A stretch of DNA of 64,000 nt from Pirellulales bacterium (GCA_016928165.1 JAFGLH010000262.1:1-64000); one strand, 5' to 3'; counted from the first letter of the stretch, positions 1 through 8,022 are shown. The notes: generated by a model from the sequence alone, not told the origin. Translations and numbers: made by a program.

Positions 1-161
1 AGGAGAAGAAGCCCGATCCCGACGATCCCTTCGCCGAGGAGCCGGAAAAGAAGCCTGAAGAAAAACCGGAGGCCCCCAAATCCGAGACCGGCGCCAAGAA
101 AAAGGGCGTGTTGGGGGGGTTGGCCGGCGCGCTGGGAAAATCGCTCGGCGGTAAAAAGTAA
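1..161 (+). CDS. C-terminal end of a lysine/glutamate/proline-rich protein (partial)
   Basis: Only the last 53 codons are inside the window, read in the frame starting at base 3 and ending at TAA (159-161). The visible residues are a charged, disordered K/E/P-rich stretch, followed by a short glycine/alanine/leucine-rich tail ending GKSLGGKK. Such tails are common on planctomycete exported or membrane proteins, but no domain can be recognised. The upstream part lies outside the window, so no function is proposed. The reading frame is supported by its consistent composition and the clean stop followed by a non-coding stretch. Confidence 0.6.
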   Translation, partial: EKKPDPDDPFAEEPEKKPEEKPEAPKSETGAKKKGVLGGLAGALGKSLGGKK

Positions 162-518
162 TCCGCCGCAGACGCACTCTCGGCGCGGCGGCCGAACAAC
201 GGGGATACGGGCCGGGCAGGCGGTCCGCTCTAATCCGCCCCAAGCAATATGCCGTAAAATGCCTCCGCCGGGAGCCGTCGGCAAGCCCCCGTTCTCGCTC
301 GCGGCACGTTCAATTGCATAGCCCGGACAAATAATCTCGTCGTCTATTATAATCCCCTAATTCCCCTGCTTGACTGCCGGCCGCATAGTACGATAATCAC
401 CGGCACGGCAGTGGCGGACGTGTCGGACATGCGTCTTATCGCATGGCGCGGCGTCCGGGCGACTCCATAATCCCTTTTCACCCTATTCCTTTTCACCCTA
501 TCAAGAAGGAACGATCAA
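162..518. other. Intergenic region upstream of the DUF4282 gene
   Basis: No coding region is supported in these 357 bases. They hold a possible promoter (324-353) and, just before the ribosome binding site of the next gene, two head-to-tail copies of a 15-bp word beginning ccttttcaccctat (473-487 and 488-502). The duplication is pyrimidine-rich on the plus strand and ends a few bases before the aaggaacg that probably serves as Shine-Dalgarno. The rest shows nothing I recognise. Confidence 0.6.
324..353 (+). promoter_or_regulatory. Possible sigma70-type promoter for the DUF4282 gene
   Basis: A perfect TATAAT (348-353) lies 18 bp downstream of cggaca (324-329), which matches TTGACA at four of six positions. 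A transcript starting near 360 would have a leader of about 160 nt before the ATG at 519 and would include the 15-bp duplication. The -35 match is weak, so this is a prediction only. Confidence 0.35.
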
Positions 519-755
519 ATGGAAGACTTCTTGAAGTTCAAGAAGATGGTCACGCCGATCATTATCCAAGTGCTGTTCTGGCTGGGAGTCATTGCCTGCG
601 TTCTCGCCGGCATCGTCCAGTTGCTTAATGGAGATGTTTTCGGGCTGTTGACGCTGATCATCGGGCCGCTGGGCGTAAGAGTGTATTGTGAAATCTTGAT
701 CGTGATCTTCAGCATCAACGACACGCTCACGGAAATAAAAAACAAGTCGCAATAA
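519..755 (+). CDS. DUF4282 family small membrane protein
   Basis: This 78-residue protein has the plan of DUF4282: an amphipathic start (FLKFKKMVTPIIIQ), a first membrane segment at about 13-35, a short loop with NGD, a second hydrophobic segment at about 40-58, and the family's closing RVYCEILIVIFSINDTL. Members are small inner-membrane proteins of unknown function, often single genes as here. The start is the ATG preceded by aaggaacg at proper spacing. The gene is convergent with kdsB, which ends at 807. Family assignment is from recognised sequence pattern, not a search. Confidence 0.8.
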   Translation: MEDFLKFKKMVTPIIIQVLFWLGVIACVLAGIVQLLNGDVFGLLTLIIGPLGVRVYCEILIVIFSINDTLTEIKNKSQ

Positions 756-806
756 CGGCCTGAAAGGGGGCGATACCGCGGTATCGGTCCGTTCGGGGAG
801 CGTCTT

Positions 807-1562
807 CTATCCTGATAGTCGCCGCTTCTCGACGAACGCCCGATAGTCCTCCGGCGTGTCGATGCCGAAGGTCGGCTCGTCGACCACTCCGACCAGGATC
901 GACCGGCCCGCCTGCAACACGCGAAGCTGTTCCAGCTTCTCGGTCGTCTCCAACGACGAAGGCGGCATGGCGGCCAGTTCGAGCAGAAAATCGCGGCGGT
1001 AGGCGTACAGACCGACGTGCTGGTAAAACAAGGGCGGATCGGACGCCAGCAGCGAGTCGTCCCACTGCCGGGGACAGGGAATCGCGCTGCGGCTGAAATA
1101 GAGTGCCCGGCCGAAGTCGTCGAACACGACCTTCACGCAGGCCGGGTCTTCCAACTGCCGGCGGCTGCGGATCGGCGTCGCCAGCGTGCTCACCGCGGCC
1201 GACGGATTTTTTTCCAGCAGTTCGATTGCCAGATCGATCGATTCGCCTGCGACCTCCGGCTCGTCCCCTTGGAGGTTGACGATTATGTCCGCGTCGGTCA
1301 TTCGCCGGGCGACTTCGGCCACCCGGTCGGTGCCGCTGGGGGCCGCCGGATCGGTCATTTCGACCCGGCCACCGAACGAGCGGACCTCTTCGGCGATTTC
1401 CTCGCAGTCGGCGGCCACGCAAACGCCCGACGCCCGCGCGGAACGCCCCGCGGCCTCGTATGAGTGTCGGATCAGTGACTTGCCCGTCTCGCGCAGAAGC
1501 AGCTTGCGCGGCAGGCGGGTCGAAGCCAGTCGAGCGGGAATGATGATCCGGCTGGTGGCCAT
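807..1562 (-). CDS. kdsB: 3-deoxy-manno-octulosonate cytidylyltransferase
   Basis: KdsB activates Kdo with CTP to CMP-Kdo for attachment to lipid A in the cytoplasm. The 251-residue protein has the expected length and motifs: the N-terminal nucleotide loop RIIIPARLASTRLPRK, the NLQGDEP metal/substrate motif near residue 100, SGTDRVAE, and the C-terminal GIDTPEDYRA. The start used here is the ATG at 1562, because ggaggt directly abuts the ATG at 1571 and is correctly spaced (about 10 nt) for the second one. Its presence indicates a Kdo-containing outer membrane. The gap upstream toward the SNF2 helicase gene carries a mobile repeat element (1735-1876). Confidence 0.93.
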   Translation of the reverse strand: MATSRIIIPARLASTRLPRKLLLRETGKSLIRHSYEAAGRSARASGVCVAADCEEIAEEVRSFGGRVEMTDPAAPSGTDRVAEVARRMTDADIIVNLQGDEPEVAGESIDLAIELLEKNPSAAVSTLATPIRSRRQLEDPACVKVVFDDFGRALYFSRSAIPCPRQWDDSLLASDPPLFYQHVGLYAYRRDFLLELAAMPPSSLETTEKLEQLRVLQAGRSILVGVVDEPTFGIDTPEDYRAFVEKRRLSG

Positions 1563-1734
1563 ATTATCCATACCTCCACGTCAAATTCTTCCTTTTAGCC
1601 GAGGTCGTCTCTCCTCGCACGATGCCACTTTATCAAAATATCGCCGTTCAACCTACGTCATTTTGTTAGAGCTTGTTAACGGCGTCGTAAGCGACTTCTC
1701 CATGCAGTGTCAAAGGCGCGGCGTTCGCCCGAGG

Positions 1735-1876
1735 GTAACCGTTCATGGGCTGGGGGCTGGCTCGTTTTTCGCCCTTTCAAGGGCGAAAATGTGCCTGTCC
1801 CCTTCACCGCCGAGGGGGACAGTCCCATTTTCGCGCTGAACCGCGAAAATCGGGACAGTCCCCTGTGAAGGGTTAC
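1735..1876 (+). mobile_element. Miniature inverted-repeat element, copy 1, with 8-bp target duplication
   Basis: The 142-bp element starts gtaaccgttcatggg and ends with its imperfect inverse (cccctgtgaagggttac). It is flanked by a perfect 8-bp direct repeat, gcccgagg, at 1727-1734 and 1877-1884. Inside is a strong hairpin, tcgccctttcaagggcga (about 1768-1785), and a second hairpin around ttttcgcg...cgcgaaaa (about 1828-1850) bracketed by two copies of gggacagtccc. No open reading frame of note is present, so it must be mobilised in trans. It lies between co-directional minus-strand genes. Copies 2 and 3 are at 11305-11412 and 35117-35197, all in the same orientation. Confidence 0.8.
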
Positions 1877-1953
1877 GCCCGAGGAAATACGAGAAGCCTT
1901 TAGCGAGCAATATGACATCAAGACAAGCCGCCGGATGAACGCCCTTGCTTATC

Positions 1954-3669
1954 TTACGCCGCCAAGTCGATCGGGCCGGCGGGGCATTTCAACTCGAACA
2001 AGCCGAATAGCTCTTCCTGCGTAAGCCCCAGCTTGCGGCGGTCGTCGGCGCCGGAGAATATCTGCTCGAACAATTCCCGCTTCTGTCGTAATATCGCGTC
2101 GATCCGCTCCTCGATCGTATCCAGCATGAGGAAGCGGGTAACGTTGACCGGGCCGTCCACGCCGATCCGATGGGCGCGGTTGATCGCCTGGTCCTCGACG
2201 GCCGGGTTCCACCAACGGTCGAAGAGAAAGACGTAGTTGACGAATTGCAGGTTTAGGCCCACTCCGCCCGCCCCGTAACTGATCAGCAGCACGTGCTTGT
2301 TCGACTCTTGCTGAAACTGACGGATCACCGCGTCGCGGCGATGCGAGGGGACCTGGCCGTGATACTCCAGTGGGCCGAACCGCTCCAACCGCCGGGCGAG
2401 CACCCGCAGCGTGGAGACCCATTGGCTGAAGACGATCGCCTTTCGTCCGCTGGCGGCGATCTCCTCCAGGTCGGCCTCGATCCGTTCGAGCTTGGCGCTG
2501 GCGCCGGTGGCGGGGTCGAAATTGCAGATTTGCTTCAGCCGCATCACCAACTCGAAGACGTGGCGGATGGCGGCCGAGCGGCCCAACTCGTTCAATCGCA
2601 ACACGCCGTCGTCCTCGGCCAGCCGATAGCTTTCCCGCTGCTCCGGGGTCAGATCGATCGCCGCGTCGCGGACCAGCTTGGGCGGCAGGTCGGCGAGCAC
2701 CTGCTCCTTGGTCCGCCGCAGCACGTGATCGCCGATCGCCCGGCCGATCGACCGCGGTTTCATTTCCGGCGAGAGGAAACCCGGCGAGAGGAACTCGAAA
2801 ATACCCAGCAGGTCTTCGACGCTGTTCTCCACCGGCGTGCCGGTCAAGGCCCAGCTCCGCCGTCGGGAAATCGAAGCGACGGTTCTATTGGTCGAGCTGG
2901 AACGATTCTTGATCCGCTGCGATTCGTCGAGCACCACCAGGTCGAAGCGCATCCGTTCGGAGCAGTCGCGGAGGAGCGATTCGTAGTTGACGATCCTTAC
3001 GGGCACGTCGGGCAGCCGCCACTGCCAGTCGCGTTTTGCCTGGTCCCCCTCGATCACCATCGCCGGCGTCTCGGGAGCCCAGCGCTCGAATTCGCGCCGC
3101 CAGTTGGTCACCAGCGGCTTGGGGCAAACCAACAGCACGCTTTTCACCTCGCCGCGGCGGAGCAGCAGGCGGATGGCGGTGATCGCCTGCATCGTCTTGC
3201 CCAGCCCCATCTCGTCGGCCAGAATCGCCGCCTGACGCGGATAGAGAAAGGCGATCCCCTCGAACTGAAACGGAAAGGGACGATATGGAAAGGCGAGCGA
3301 GTTTTCCTCCAAAATCGCTTCCAACGACGGCTGCAACAGATATTCCAGCCGGTCGGAGAGTTTGATCACGTCGCTGGGCGGTTTTAGTCGGGTATATGTA
3401 ATGCTTTTCAAGGATGAAGAAATGTAATGCTTGGCGGACGCGGCCGAGGGCGGGCGTGTCTTATGATTCGCGGCCGCTCTCGGCCGCGCCGCATCCGAAT
3501 CGACGAAACGAAAACTTCTCGCGCGGACAGCCGGCGCGGCGATGGGAACGGAAACCACCCGCGGACAAGCAAACTCAAAGGGCAGCGGCCGGCAAGGCCG
3601 CGCCGCGCCGAACTTAAGATCGACGCTCGCGGTCCGCGGCGGGGACGGTGCGTGCCAGTGGAAAATCAT
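1954..3669 (-). CDS. SNF2/Rad54-family DEAD-like helicase/translocase
   Basis: A SWI2/SNF2 ATPase that would translocate on double-stranded DNA or remodel protein-DNA complexes. The two RecA-like lobes are clear: Walker A DEMGLGKT (152-159), Walker B DESQ (248-251, where DEAH/DEAQ is more usual), ALTGTPVENSVEDL (motif III), and a C-terminal helicase lobe with FSQWVSTL, YGAGGVGLNLQF and QAINRAHRIG. It is short, with no N-terminal SWIM or bacterial SNF2-associated domain. The ATG at 3669 overlaps the upstream stop as ATGA, which suggests coupling. The first 85 or so residues are Arg/Pro/Ala-rich and unconserved-looking, however, and a GTG near 3372 or a TTG near 3412 could be the true start. 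Confidence 0.85.
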   Translation of the reverse strand: MIFHWHAPSPPRTASVDLKFGAARPCRPLPFEFACPRVVSVPIAAPAVRARSFRFVDSDAARPRAAANHKTRPPSAASAKHYISSSLKSITYTRLKPPSDVIKLSDRLEYLLQPSLEAILEENSLAFPYRPFPFQFEGIAFLYPRQAAILADEMGLGKTMQAITAIRLLLRRGEVKSVLLVCPKPLVTNWRREFERWAPETPAMVIEGDQAKRDWQWRLPDVPVRIVNYESLLRDCSERMRFDLVVLDESQRIKNRSSSTNRTVASISRRRSWALTGTPVENSVEDLLGIFEFLSPGFLSPEMKPRSIGRAIGDHVLRRTKEQVLADLPPKLVRDAAIDLTPEQRESYRLAEDDGVLRLNELGRSAAIRHVFELVMRLKQICNFDPATGASAKLERIEADLEEIAASGRKAIVFSQWVSTLRVLARRLERFGPLEYHGQVPSHRRDAVIRQFQQESNKHVLLISYGAGGVGLNLQFVNYVFLFDRWWNPAVEDQAINRAHRIGVDGPVNVTRFLMLDTIEERIDAILRQKRELFEQIFSGADDRRKLGLTQEELFGLFELKCPAGPIDLAA

Positions 3670-4244
3670 CGCGCTGCCTGCCGGGCCTCCTCGATCGCCT
3701 CGTAAATGCGGCCGAACGGCTCGAACAGGTCGAACGACTCGTCCACGCCGCTCAGCCGCTCGACGATCAGACGCCGATCTTCGTCGGCCCGCTCGGGCAG
3801 GGCCAGCCGGTTTCGGCCGTATCGGAAATGGGCCAGCCGAGGTCTGCCCTCATGCGCCGCGTCAATGCGGTAGATTTTCTCATCGTCATCCGTCGACTGT
3901 GTGCCGCCGCCGGCTACCGAAGGCGAGAGCACCAACGCCAACGGCGGCGAGACGTATTGCCGCGCGGCCAGCGCGGGCCGGCGGTCGGTGAAGACAATCA
4001 GCGGCGGCCCGCTCTGCTCAATCAGCGTCCGTCCGATTTGCTCGCCGAAGATAAACTCTTCCAGCGTGGGACCATAGAGTATCTCCTGTGCCCGATTCGG
4101 TTTCAGCGGAGCGGTGCAGTGGAACTCCAACGGCCGGCCGAAGGCGTTTAACACCAAATACCCGCCAAACAGACCGAATTGCGGGTGTTCCGTCACCGAC
4201 AGGAACCCCAAAGTTGTCTCGGAACTACCCTTTTTTGGCTCCAT
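3666..4244 (-). CDS. Conserved planctomycete-type protein of unknown function, coupled to the SNF2 gene
   Basis: I do not recognise a named family. The 192-residue product is probably cytoplasmic: no signal peptide or membrane segment is visible. It has a motif-rich centre (FGLFGGYLVLNAFGRPLEFH, then PTLEEFIFGEQIGRTLIEQ) that reads like a conserved globular domain. The start chosen is the ATG at 4244, preceded by agaggggg at good spacing. Upstream in-frame codons give a low-complexity extension and were not used. Its TGA overlaps the SNF2 gene's ATG by 4 nt, so the two proteins are probably made together and may act together. Confidence 0.7.
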   Translation of the reverse strand: MEPKKGSSETTLGFLSVTEHPQFGLFGGYLVLNAFGRPLEFHCTAPLKPNRAQEILYGPTLEEFIFGEQIGRTLIEQSGPPLIVFTDRRPALAARQYVSPPLALVLSPSVAGGGTQSTDDDEKIYRIDAAHEGRPRLAHFRYGRNRLALPERADEDRRLIVERLSGVDESFDLFEPFGRIYEAIEEARQAAR

Positions 4245-4361
4245 GACCCCCTCTTGTGGTGGCTTCAGGCCCGCAAACCTCTCGCGCAACAGTTGCTTCC
4301 AGGCGCATCGGGCCGGTATTGAGGACGACTTTAGCGATAGAAGCGTTTTTTGTTCCGCCAC

Positions 4362-4391
4362 TCGACAATCGGGGGCCGTCTTGCTTATACT
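4362..4391 (+). promoter_or_regulatory. Predicted sigma70-type promoter for the gene at 4415
   Basis: TCGACA (4362-4367) and TATACT (4386-4391) are separated by 18 bp; each matches consensus at five of six positions. Transcription would start near 4398, about 17 nt before the ATG at 4415, leaving room for the aaggag Shine-Dalgarno. It lies in the divergent gap with the gene starting at 4244. Confidence 0.6.
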
Positions 4392-4414
4392 GGAAGGTGA
4401 AAGGAGTTTAGCCG

Positions 4415-4882
4415 ATGGGTCCCGAGTCCCCACGAACGCGTTCGCCGCTTTACAGCCAGATAGACGTATCCCACGCCATGGCCTCCGGCGCGCGTCAGGA
4501 TAACGAGCAAACGCGCCTGCTCCGCGACATCCTCGCCGCGCAGGACCGGCAGAACGAGATGCTCGAGGAACTGATCGGACAGCTTGGCGCGTCCCAAAAG
4601 CAGCGGGCCAACGAGTTGGGACAGTGGAAGCAAGCCAATCCGCACTTGGCCAACAACTGCCGCATGGCCGCCGAGGCCCTCGGCAAAGTGCAGGCCGAGT
4701 TCCTCGGCTCGTTGACGGCCGAGATCAACGCCAATTACGAGAACCTCCTGGACGGCGAGTTCATGCTCAACGAGTTCATCGACCGTTTCGGACCGCGGAT
4801 GGCCCATCTCAACGGCATTCTACAGGTTCTCTCGCAACTGAGCGCCATTCCCAATCCGACCGGCGCGACGAACACGCCTTGA
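4415..4882 (+). CDS. Conserved hypothetical protein, helical, planctomycete-type
   Basis: No named family is recognised. The 155-residue protein has no signal peptide or membrane segment. Residues about 25-65 (NEQTRLLRDILAAQDRQNEM) form a likely coiled coil or long helix, followed by a second helical block with LGKVQAEFLGSLTAEINANY and LLDGEFMLNEFIDRFGPR. The composition and length suggest a small oligomeric cytoplasmic protein. The start is well supported by aaggag 8 nt upstream and by the promoter at 4362-4391. It is a stand-alone transcription unit, divergent from the SNF2 operon. Confidence 0.75.
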   Translation: MGPESPRTRSPLYSQIDVSHAMASGARQDNEQTRLLRDILAAQDRQNEMLEELIGQLGASQKQRANELGQWKQANPHLANNCRMAAEALGKVQAEFLGSLTAEINANYENLLDGEFMLNEFIDRFGPRMAHLNGILQVLSQLSAIPNPTGATNTP

Positions 4883-4915
4883 GAACGTGTTTTGGAGTAA
4901 ACTCTTCGGAATTCC

Positions 4916-5001
4916 ATAAAGCCGCGACCGCTGGTCGCGCCTGTTGACGCTCTGTTTTCGTGAGTTATTCGTCTATGCGCGACCAGCGGTCGCGGATTTA
5001 T
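4916..5001. repeat. Inverted repeat with 25-bp arms upstream of mscS
   Basis: Arms at 4916-4940 and 4977-5001 are complementary except for one position (4921/4996) and enclose a 36-nt loop. Each arm contains its own small palindrome, gcgaccgctggtcgc. Related words occur elsewhere in the window, for example gcgaccggcggtcgc near 54235 and gcgactgcggtcgcg near 47764. It sits between the hypothetical gene and the mscS promoter and may act as a transcription barrier or be a mobile palindrome. Confidence 0.75.
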
Positions 5002-5034
5002 ACTGTTTTAATCCACTGCCGCACTCTCCTGAGA

Positions 5035-5063
5035 TTGACACACATCCGCGACTCGGGCATAGT
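5035..5063 (+). promoter_or_regulatory. Predicted sigma70-type promoter for mscS
   Basis: A perfect TTGACA (5035-5040) is followed after 17 bp by CATAGT (5058-5063, four of six to TATAAT). Transcription would begin near 5070, 25 nt before the ATG at 5095, which has gggag as ribosome binding site. Confidence 0.6.
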
Positions 5064-5094
5064 GTGTGAAAACCGCTCTATCGGGAGAATCGCC

Positions 5095-6171
5095 ATGCCA
5101 TTCTTAGACCCTCTTGAAAAGACGCTTCTCGAATATCTCAATTCCATATGGCAAGTCGTCGCCGACAACTATCACAAGTGGATCGAGGCATTGGTCGTCG
5201 CCGTGGTCGCCTTTGTCGTCCTGCGTATCGCTCGCGTCATAATTCAGCATTACACGGGGCGACTGGCCAAGAGCGAAAAAGGGGGATGGTTCCGGGACGT
5301 CGATTGCGCGGCGCGGCGGACTAAAACGTGGATCATGCTCCTTGTGGCGCTGTGTCTGGGCAGCCTTAGCCTCGAAGTGATGCCGCCGGTAGTCATAGGC
5401 CGGATCGCCGTTTCGCTGCTGCTGGTCCAAACGGCGCTGTGGACCAACGCCCTGATTTCCTCCGCGGTCAATCGCTACGCCGAGCGGCGCAAGGAGACCG
5501 ACGCCGCCGGGGCGACCACGCTTTCCGCCCTGGGATTCGTCGGTCGGATGGCGGTTTGGGCAACCGGCGCGCTGTTGATCGTCACCAACCTCGGCTACGA
5601 CGTGACCACGATGGTCGCCGGGCTGGGCATCGGCGGCATCGCCGTCGCGCTGGCCGCGCAAAACATCCTCGGCGACCTGTTCGCCTCGGCCTCGATTGTG
5701 CTGGACAAACCGTTCGTGCTCGGCGATTTCATCATCGTCGACGACAAGTCGGGCAACGTCGAGCACATCGGCCTGAAGACCACCCGGCTGCGGAGCCTCT
5801 CCGGCGAGCAACTCGTCTTTTCCAATGCCGACCTGCTGAAGAGCCGCATCCACAACTACAAGCGGATGTATCAGCGCCGCGTGGTCTTCGCCATCGACGC
5901 GACCTACGACACGCCCTACGAGAAGGTCGAGGCCGTTCCGGCCATGCTCCGCGAGGCGGTCGAGTCGCAGCAGCGGGTCCGCTTCGACCGCGCCCATTTC
6001 GCCCGCTTCAGCGAGTCGGCCCTCACCTTCGAGGTCGTCTACTATGTCCTCGCGCCCGAATACGGCGTCTACATGGACATCCAGCAGGCGATCAACCTGG
6101 CCATTCTTCGCCGCTTTACCGATGAGAAGATCGAGTTCGCCTTCCCCTCGCGGACGGTTTATCAAGGATAA
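5095..6171 (+). CDS. MscS-family small-conductance mechanosensitive channel
   Basis: Homo-oligomeric inner-membrane channel that opens under membrane tension and releases solutes during osmotic downshock. The 358-residue protein has hydrophobic segments at about 28-50, 77-95, 98-120 and 145-165. These are followed by the pore-lining TM3 and beta-domain junction GLGIGGIAVALAAQNILGDL, which is diagnostic of MscS, and by FASASIVLDKPFVLGDFI. The C-terminal beta/alpha domain is complete and ends RTVYQG. The ATG at 5095 is preceded by gggag; upstream in-frame codons overlap the promoter and are rejected. The next gene starts 8 nt after the stop, so the two are probably co-transcribed. Confidence 0.92.
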   Translation: MPFLDPLEKTLLEYLNSIWQVVADNYHKWIEALVVAVVAFVVLRIARVIIQHYTGRLAKSEKGGWFRDVDCAARRTKTWIMLLVALCLGSLSLEVMPPVVIGRIAVSLLLVQTALWTNALISSAVNRYAERRKETDAAGATTLSALGFVGRMAVWATGALLIVTNLGYDVTTMVAGLGIGGIAVALAAQNILGDLFASASIVLDKPFVLGDFIIVDDKSGNVEHIGLKTTRLRSLSGEQLVFSNADLLKSRIHNYKRMYQRRVVFAIDATYDTPYEKVEAVPAMLREAVESQQRVRFDRAHFARFSESALTFEVVYYVLAPEYGVYMDIQQAINLAILRRFTDEKIEFAFPSRTVYQG

Positions 6172-6179
6172 TTGCCCCC

Positions 6180-7445
6180 GTGAGCCGCATTTTCCCAATC
6201 GCTTTGCTCGTTTCGATTGCAATTGCGCTTCATGCCGCCGCCGCGGGCGGCGATGAGGAAGGCAAAATCGTCAACGACGCCGACCGTCGCTGGCTGGAAG
6301 CGCGGCTGGAGAAAATCGTCGCCCAAACGCGCAATAAACTACCCGACGGCGCGACGATCTACTCGGCCGGCGGCTACGGCCCGCACGTCTGGGCGCGAGA
6401 CATGTATTATATCGTCTCGGCCGCGAGGCGTTTGGTCCCGGCCGACGAGGTCGGGGCAGTCGTCGAGTTGTTTATCAAACACCAACGACCCGACGGCTCG
6501 ACGCCAAAGGGGATCAGCGCCCGGGGGCAGCCGTCATACGCCGTTTGGAACGTGCCCGGCGGATTCGATTCGCTCAAGTTGCCGTTGGACAGAAAATCGC
6601 CGGTTTGGAGCAGCCAAAATCCCAGGGCCGAGGGCGACTCGGCCCAGTTCGTCGTCCTGCTGGCATACGAGTATTTCGATCGGACCGGCGACAAGCGGTT
6701 TGTCGCGAAAAACCTCCCGGCGCTGGTCCGCGCGATGGACTCGATGCCCCGCGGCCGCCGAGGACTGATCTGGATCGATCCCCAAAATCCCCACACCTCA
6801 TACGGCTTCACCGACAACGTGGCCAAGACGGGCGAGGAATTGTTCTGCTCGCTGCTCTACTGGGAAGCGGCGAGGCGGCTGGCCGAGATGGCCCGCGCCG
6901 TCGATCGGCCGGAAATTGCGCGGGATTTCACCGCCCGCGCCGAGTTGATCGAACAGAACATCGACCGCTTGAAAGACGAAAATACCGGCCTGTATTTCGC
7001 CGCCGGCGAGTTGGGCCGCCAGATCGACGTGTGGGGAAACGCCTATCTGGTCTACAGCGGCTTTCCCGACGCCGCCCGGCGCCGACGGATCAGCCGCTTT
7101 CTGGCCGCAAATCAAGACGCTTATGTTTTTCACGGTCAGATTCGCCACCTGCTCAAGCCCGACTATTGGCAAAAAACCTTTCGTTGGCCGACCGGCGGCG
7201 ACTATCCGCGGGACCGCTACCAGAACGGCGGCTACTGGGGCACGGCCTCGGGCTGGGTCATTTACGCCATTGCGCAGACCGACCGCCGGGCGGCCGCGCG
7301 GATGATGAGCGCTCTGGTCAACTATTATCGCCAAAACGGCGTCTACGAATGGATCAACGAGGAAGGCGCCGCCGAGCGGCCCGACTACGCCGCATCGGTC
7401 GCCAATCCCTTTTCGGCTCTCCGCCGTCTCCGGCCGCCTCGGTAA
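6180..7445 (+). CDS. Secreted six-hairpin (alpha/alpha) glycosidase-like protein
   Basis: A predicted exported (alpha/alpha)6-barrel carbohydrate-active protein of 421 residues. An N-terminal signal peptide (about 1-22, hydrophobic core ALLVSIAIALHAAAA) is followed by barrel motifs: GYGPHVWARDMYY near 62-75, resembling the W-x-RD substrate pocket of glucoamylase/trehalase-like enzymes, GDSAQFVVLLAYEYF, and NGGYWGTASGWVIYAIAQ near the C-terminus. The substrate cannot be inferred. The start is GTG at 6180 with aaggat upstream, 8 nt after mscS. A hairpin at 7465-7495 lies between this gene and the convergent gene that follows. Confidence 0.75.
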   Translation: MSRIFPIALLVSIAIALHAAAAGGDEEGKIVNDADRRWLEARLEKIVAQTRNKLPDGATIYSAGGYGPHVWARDMYYIVSAARRLVPADEVGAVVELFIKHQRPDGSTPKGISARGQPSYAVWNVPGGFDSLKLPLDRKSPVWSSQNPRAEGDSAQFVVLLAYEYFDRTGDKRFVAKNLPALVRAMDSMPRGRRGLIWIDPQNPHTSYGFTDNVAKTGEELFCSLLYWEAARRLAEMARAVDRPEIARDFTARAELIEQNIDRLKDENTGLYFAAGELGRQIDVWGNAYLVYSGFPDAARRRRISRFLAANQDAYVFHGQIRHLLKPDYWQKTFRWPTGGDYPRDRYQNGGYWGTASGWVIYAIAQTDRRAAARMMSALVNYYRQNGVYEWINEEGAAERPDYAASVANPFSALRRLRPPR

Positions 7446-7464
7446 AAAACAGATTTCAACCAAG

Positions 7465-7495
7465 GTTGGGGTGGCGGTTAAACTGTCACCCCAAC
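7465..7495. terminator. Hairpin between convergent genes, probable bidirectional terminator
   Basis: gttggggtg (7465-7473) pairs perfectly with caccccaac (7487-7495), with further wobble pairing in the loop. It lies 20 nt after the stop of the glycosidase gene and about 30 nt from the stop of the convergent gene at 7527. There is no strong U tract. A related hairpin with the same gttggggtggc arm occurs at 26710-26740, so this is also a dispersed sequence family. Confidence 0.5.
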
Positions 7496-7526
7496 AATCT
7501 GGCCGCCGGCCACTGACCATTATTTC

Positions 7527-7850
7527 CTACCAGCCCATCACCATGTTCGACTCGATCGCTTTGCGCGAGCGTTCCAAGTCGGCGCCGGTGTGCTGCATAT
7601 AGAGGCGGATGGCGTGCAGTTTGTCTCCGGCGGCCTTGTCCAGGCAATCCCGCGCGGTGGCGCAGGGGTCGGTCGCGCCGGTTATGCCCAGCGCGGACTT
7701 GGAAATCACCCAAGTGTCGCGCGGGCGACGGGTGATGCGAATCGGCGGCTCGTGGGGATAGCTCGCGCGGACCACCTCGGTGGCCGCCTCGTCGCTGTCG
7801 GCCCAGGTGATGATGATATGCGAGTCGGTTTCGACCTCGAAAAGCGGCAT
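7527..7850 (-). CDS. Small conserved hypothetical protein (107 aa)
   Basis: No family is recognised. The 107-residue protein appears cytoplasmic and globular: an N-terminal beta-rich part (MPLFEVETDSHIIITWADSD), a middle with RRPRDTWVISKSALG, and a helical C-terminal half containing ARDCLDKAAGDKLHAIRLYM. The ATG at 7850 has gaggagg 5-6 nt upstream, a strong start. In-frame codons extend far upstream through REP-like and promoter sequence and are not credible. It stands alone, convergent with the glycosidase gene and divergent from the metallophosphoesterase gene. Confidence 0.7.
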   Translation of the reverse strand: MPLFEVETDSHIIITWADSDEAATEVVRASYPHEPPIRITRRPRDTWVISKSALGITGATDPCATARDCLDKAAGDKLHAIRLYMQHTGADLERSRKAIESNMVMGW

Positions 7851-7979
7851 GACCGTCCTCCTCTGCTGTGTGTGGGAATGGTCGTCAACCACCATCCTAG
7901 GCGCGGCCCCGCCGTCCGTCAATATCGCCGCCCGGCATCTCCCCACGTCCGAAAAGTGGAAGAGGAGGCTTATCGATGC

Positions 7980-8021
7980 TCCCCTCGCCCGCCGTGCGGG
8001 AGAGGGGTTGGGGTGAGGGCG
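7980..8021. repeat. REP-like palindrome
   Basis: cccctcgcccg... and ...cgggagagggg form a hairpin followed by ttggggtgagggcg. The same theme recurs at about 11838-11860, 26646-26671 and 27296-27321, always outside genes. It is a dispersed extragenic palindrome family, here in the divergent gap upstream of the metallophosphoesterase gene. Confidence 0.65.
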
Positions 8022-8022
8022 T

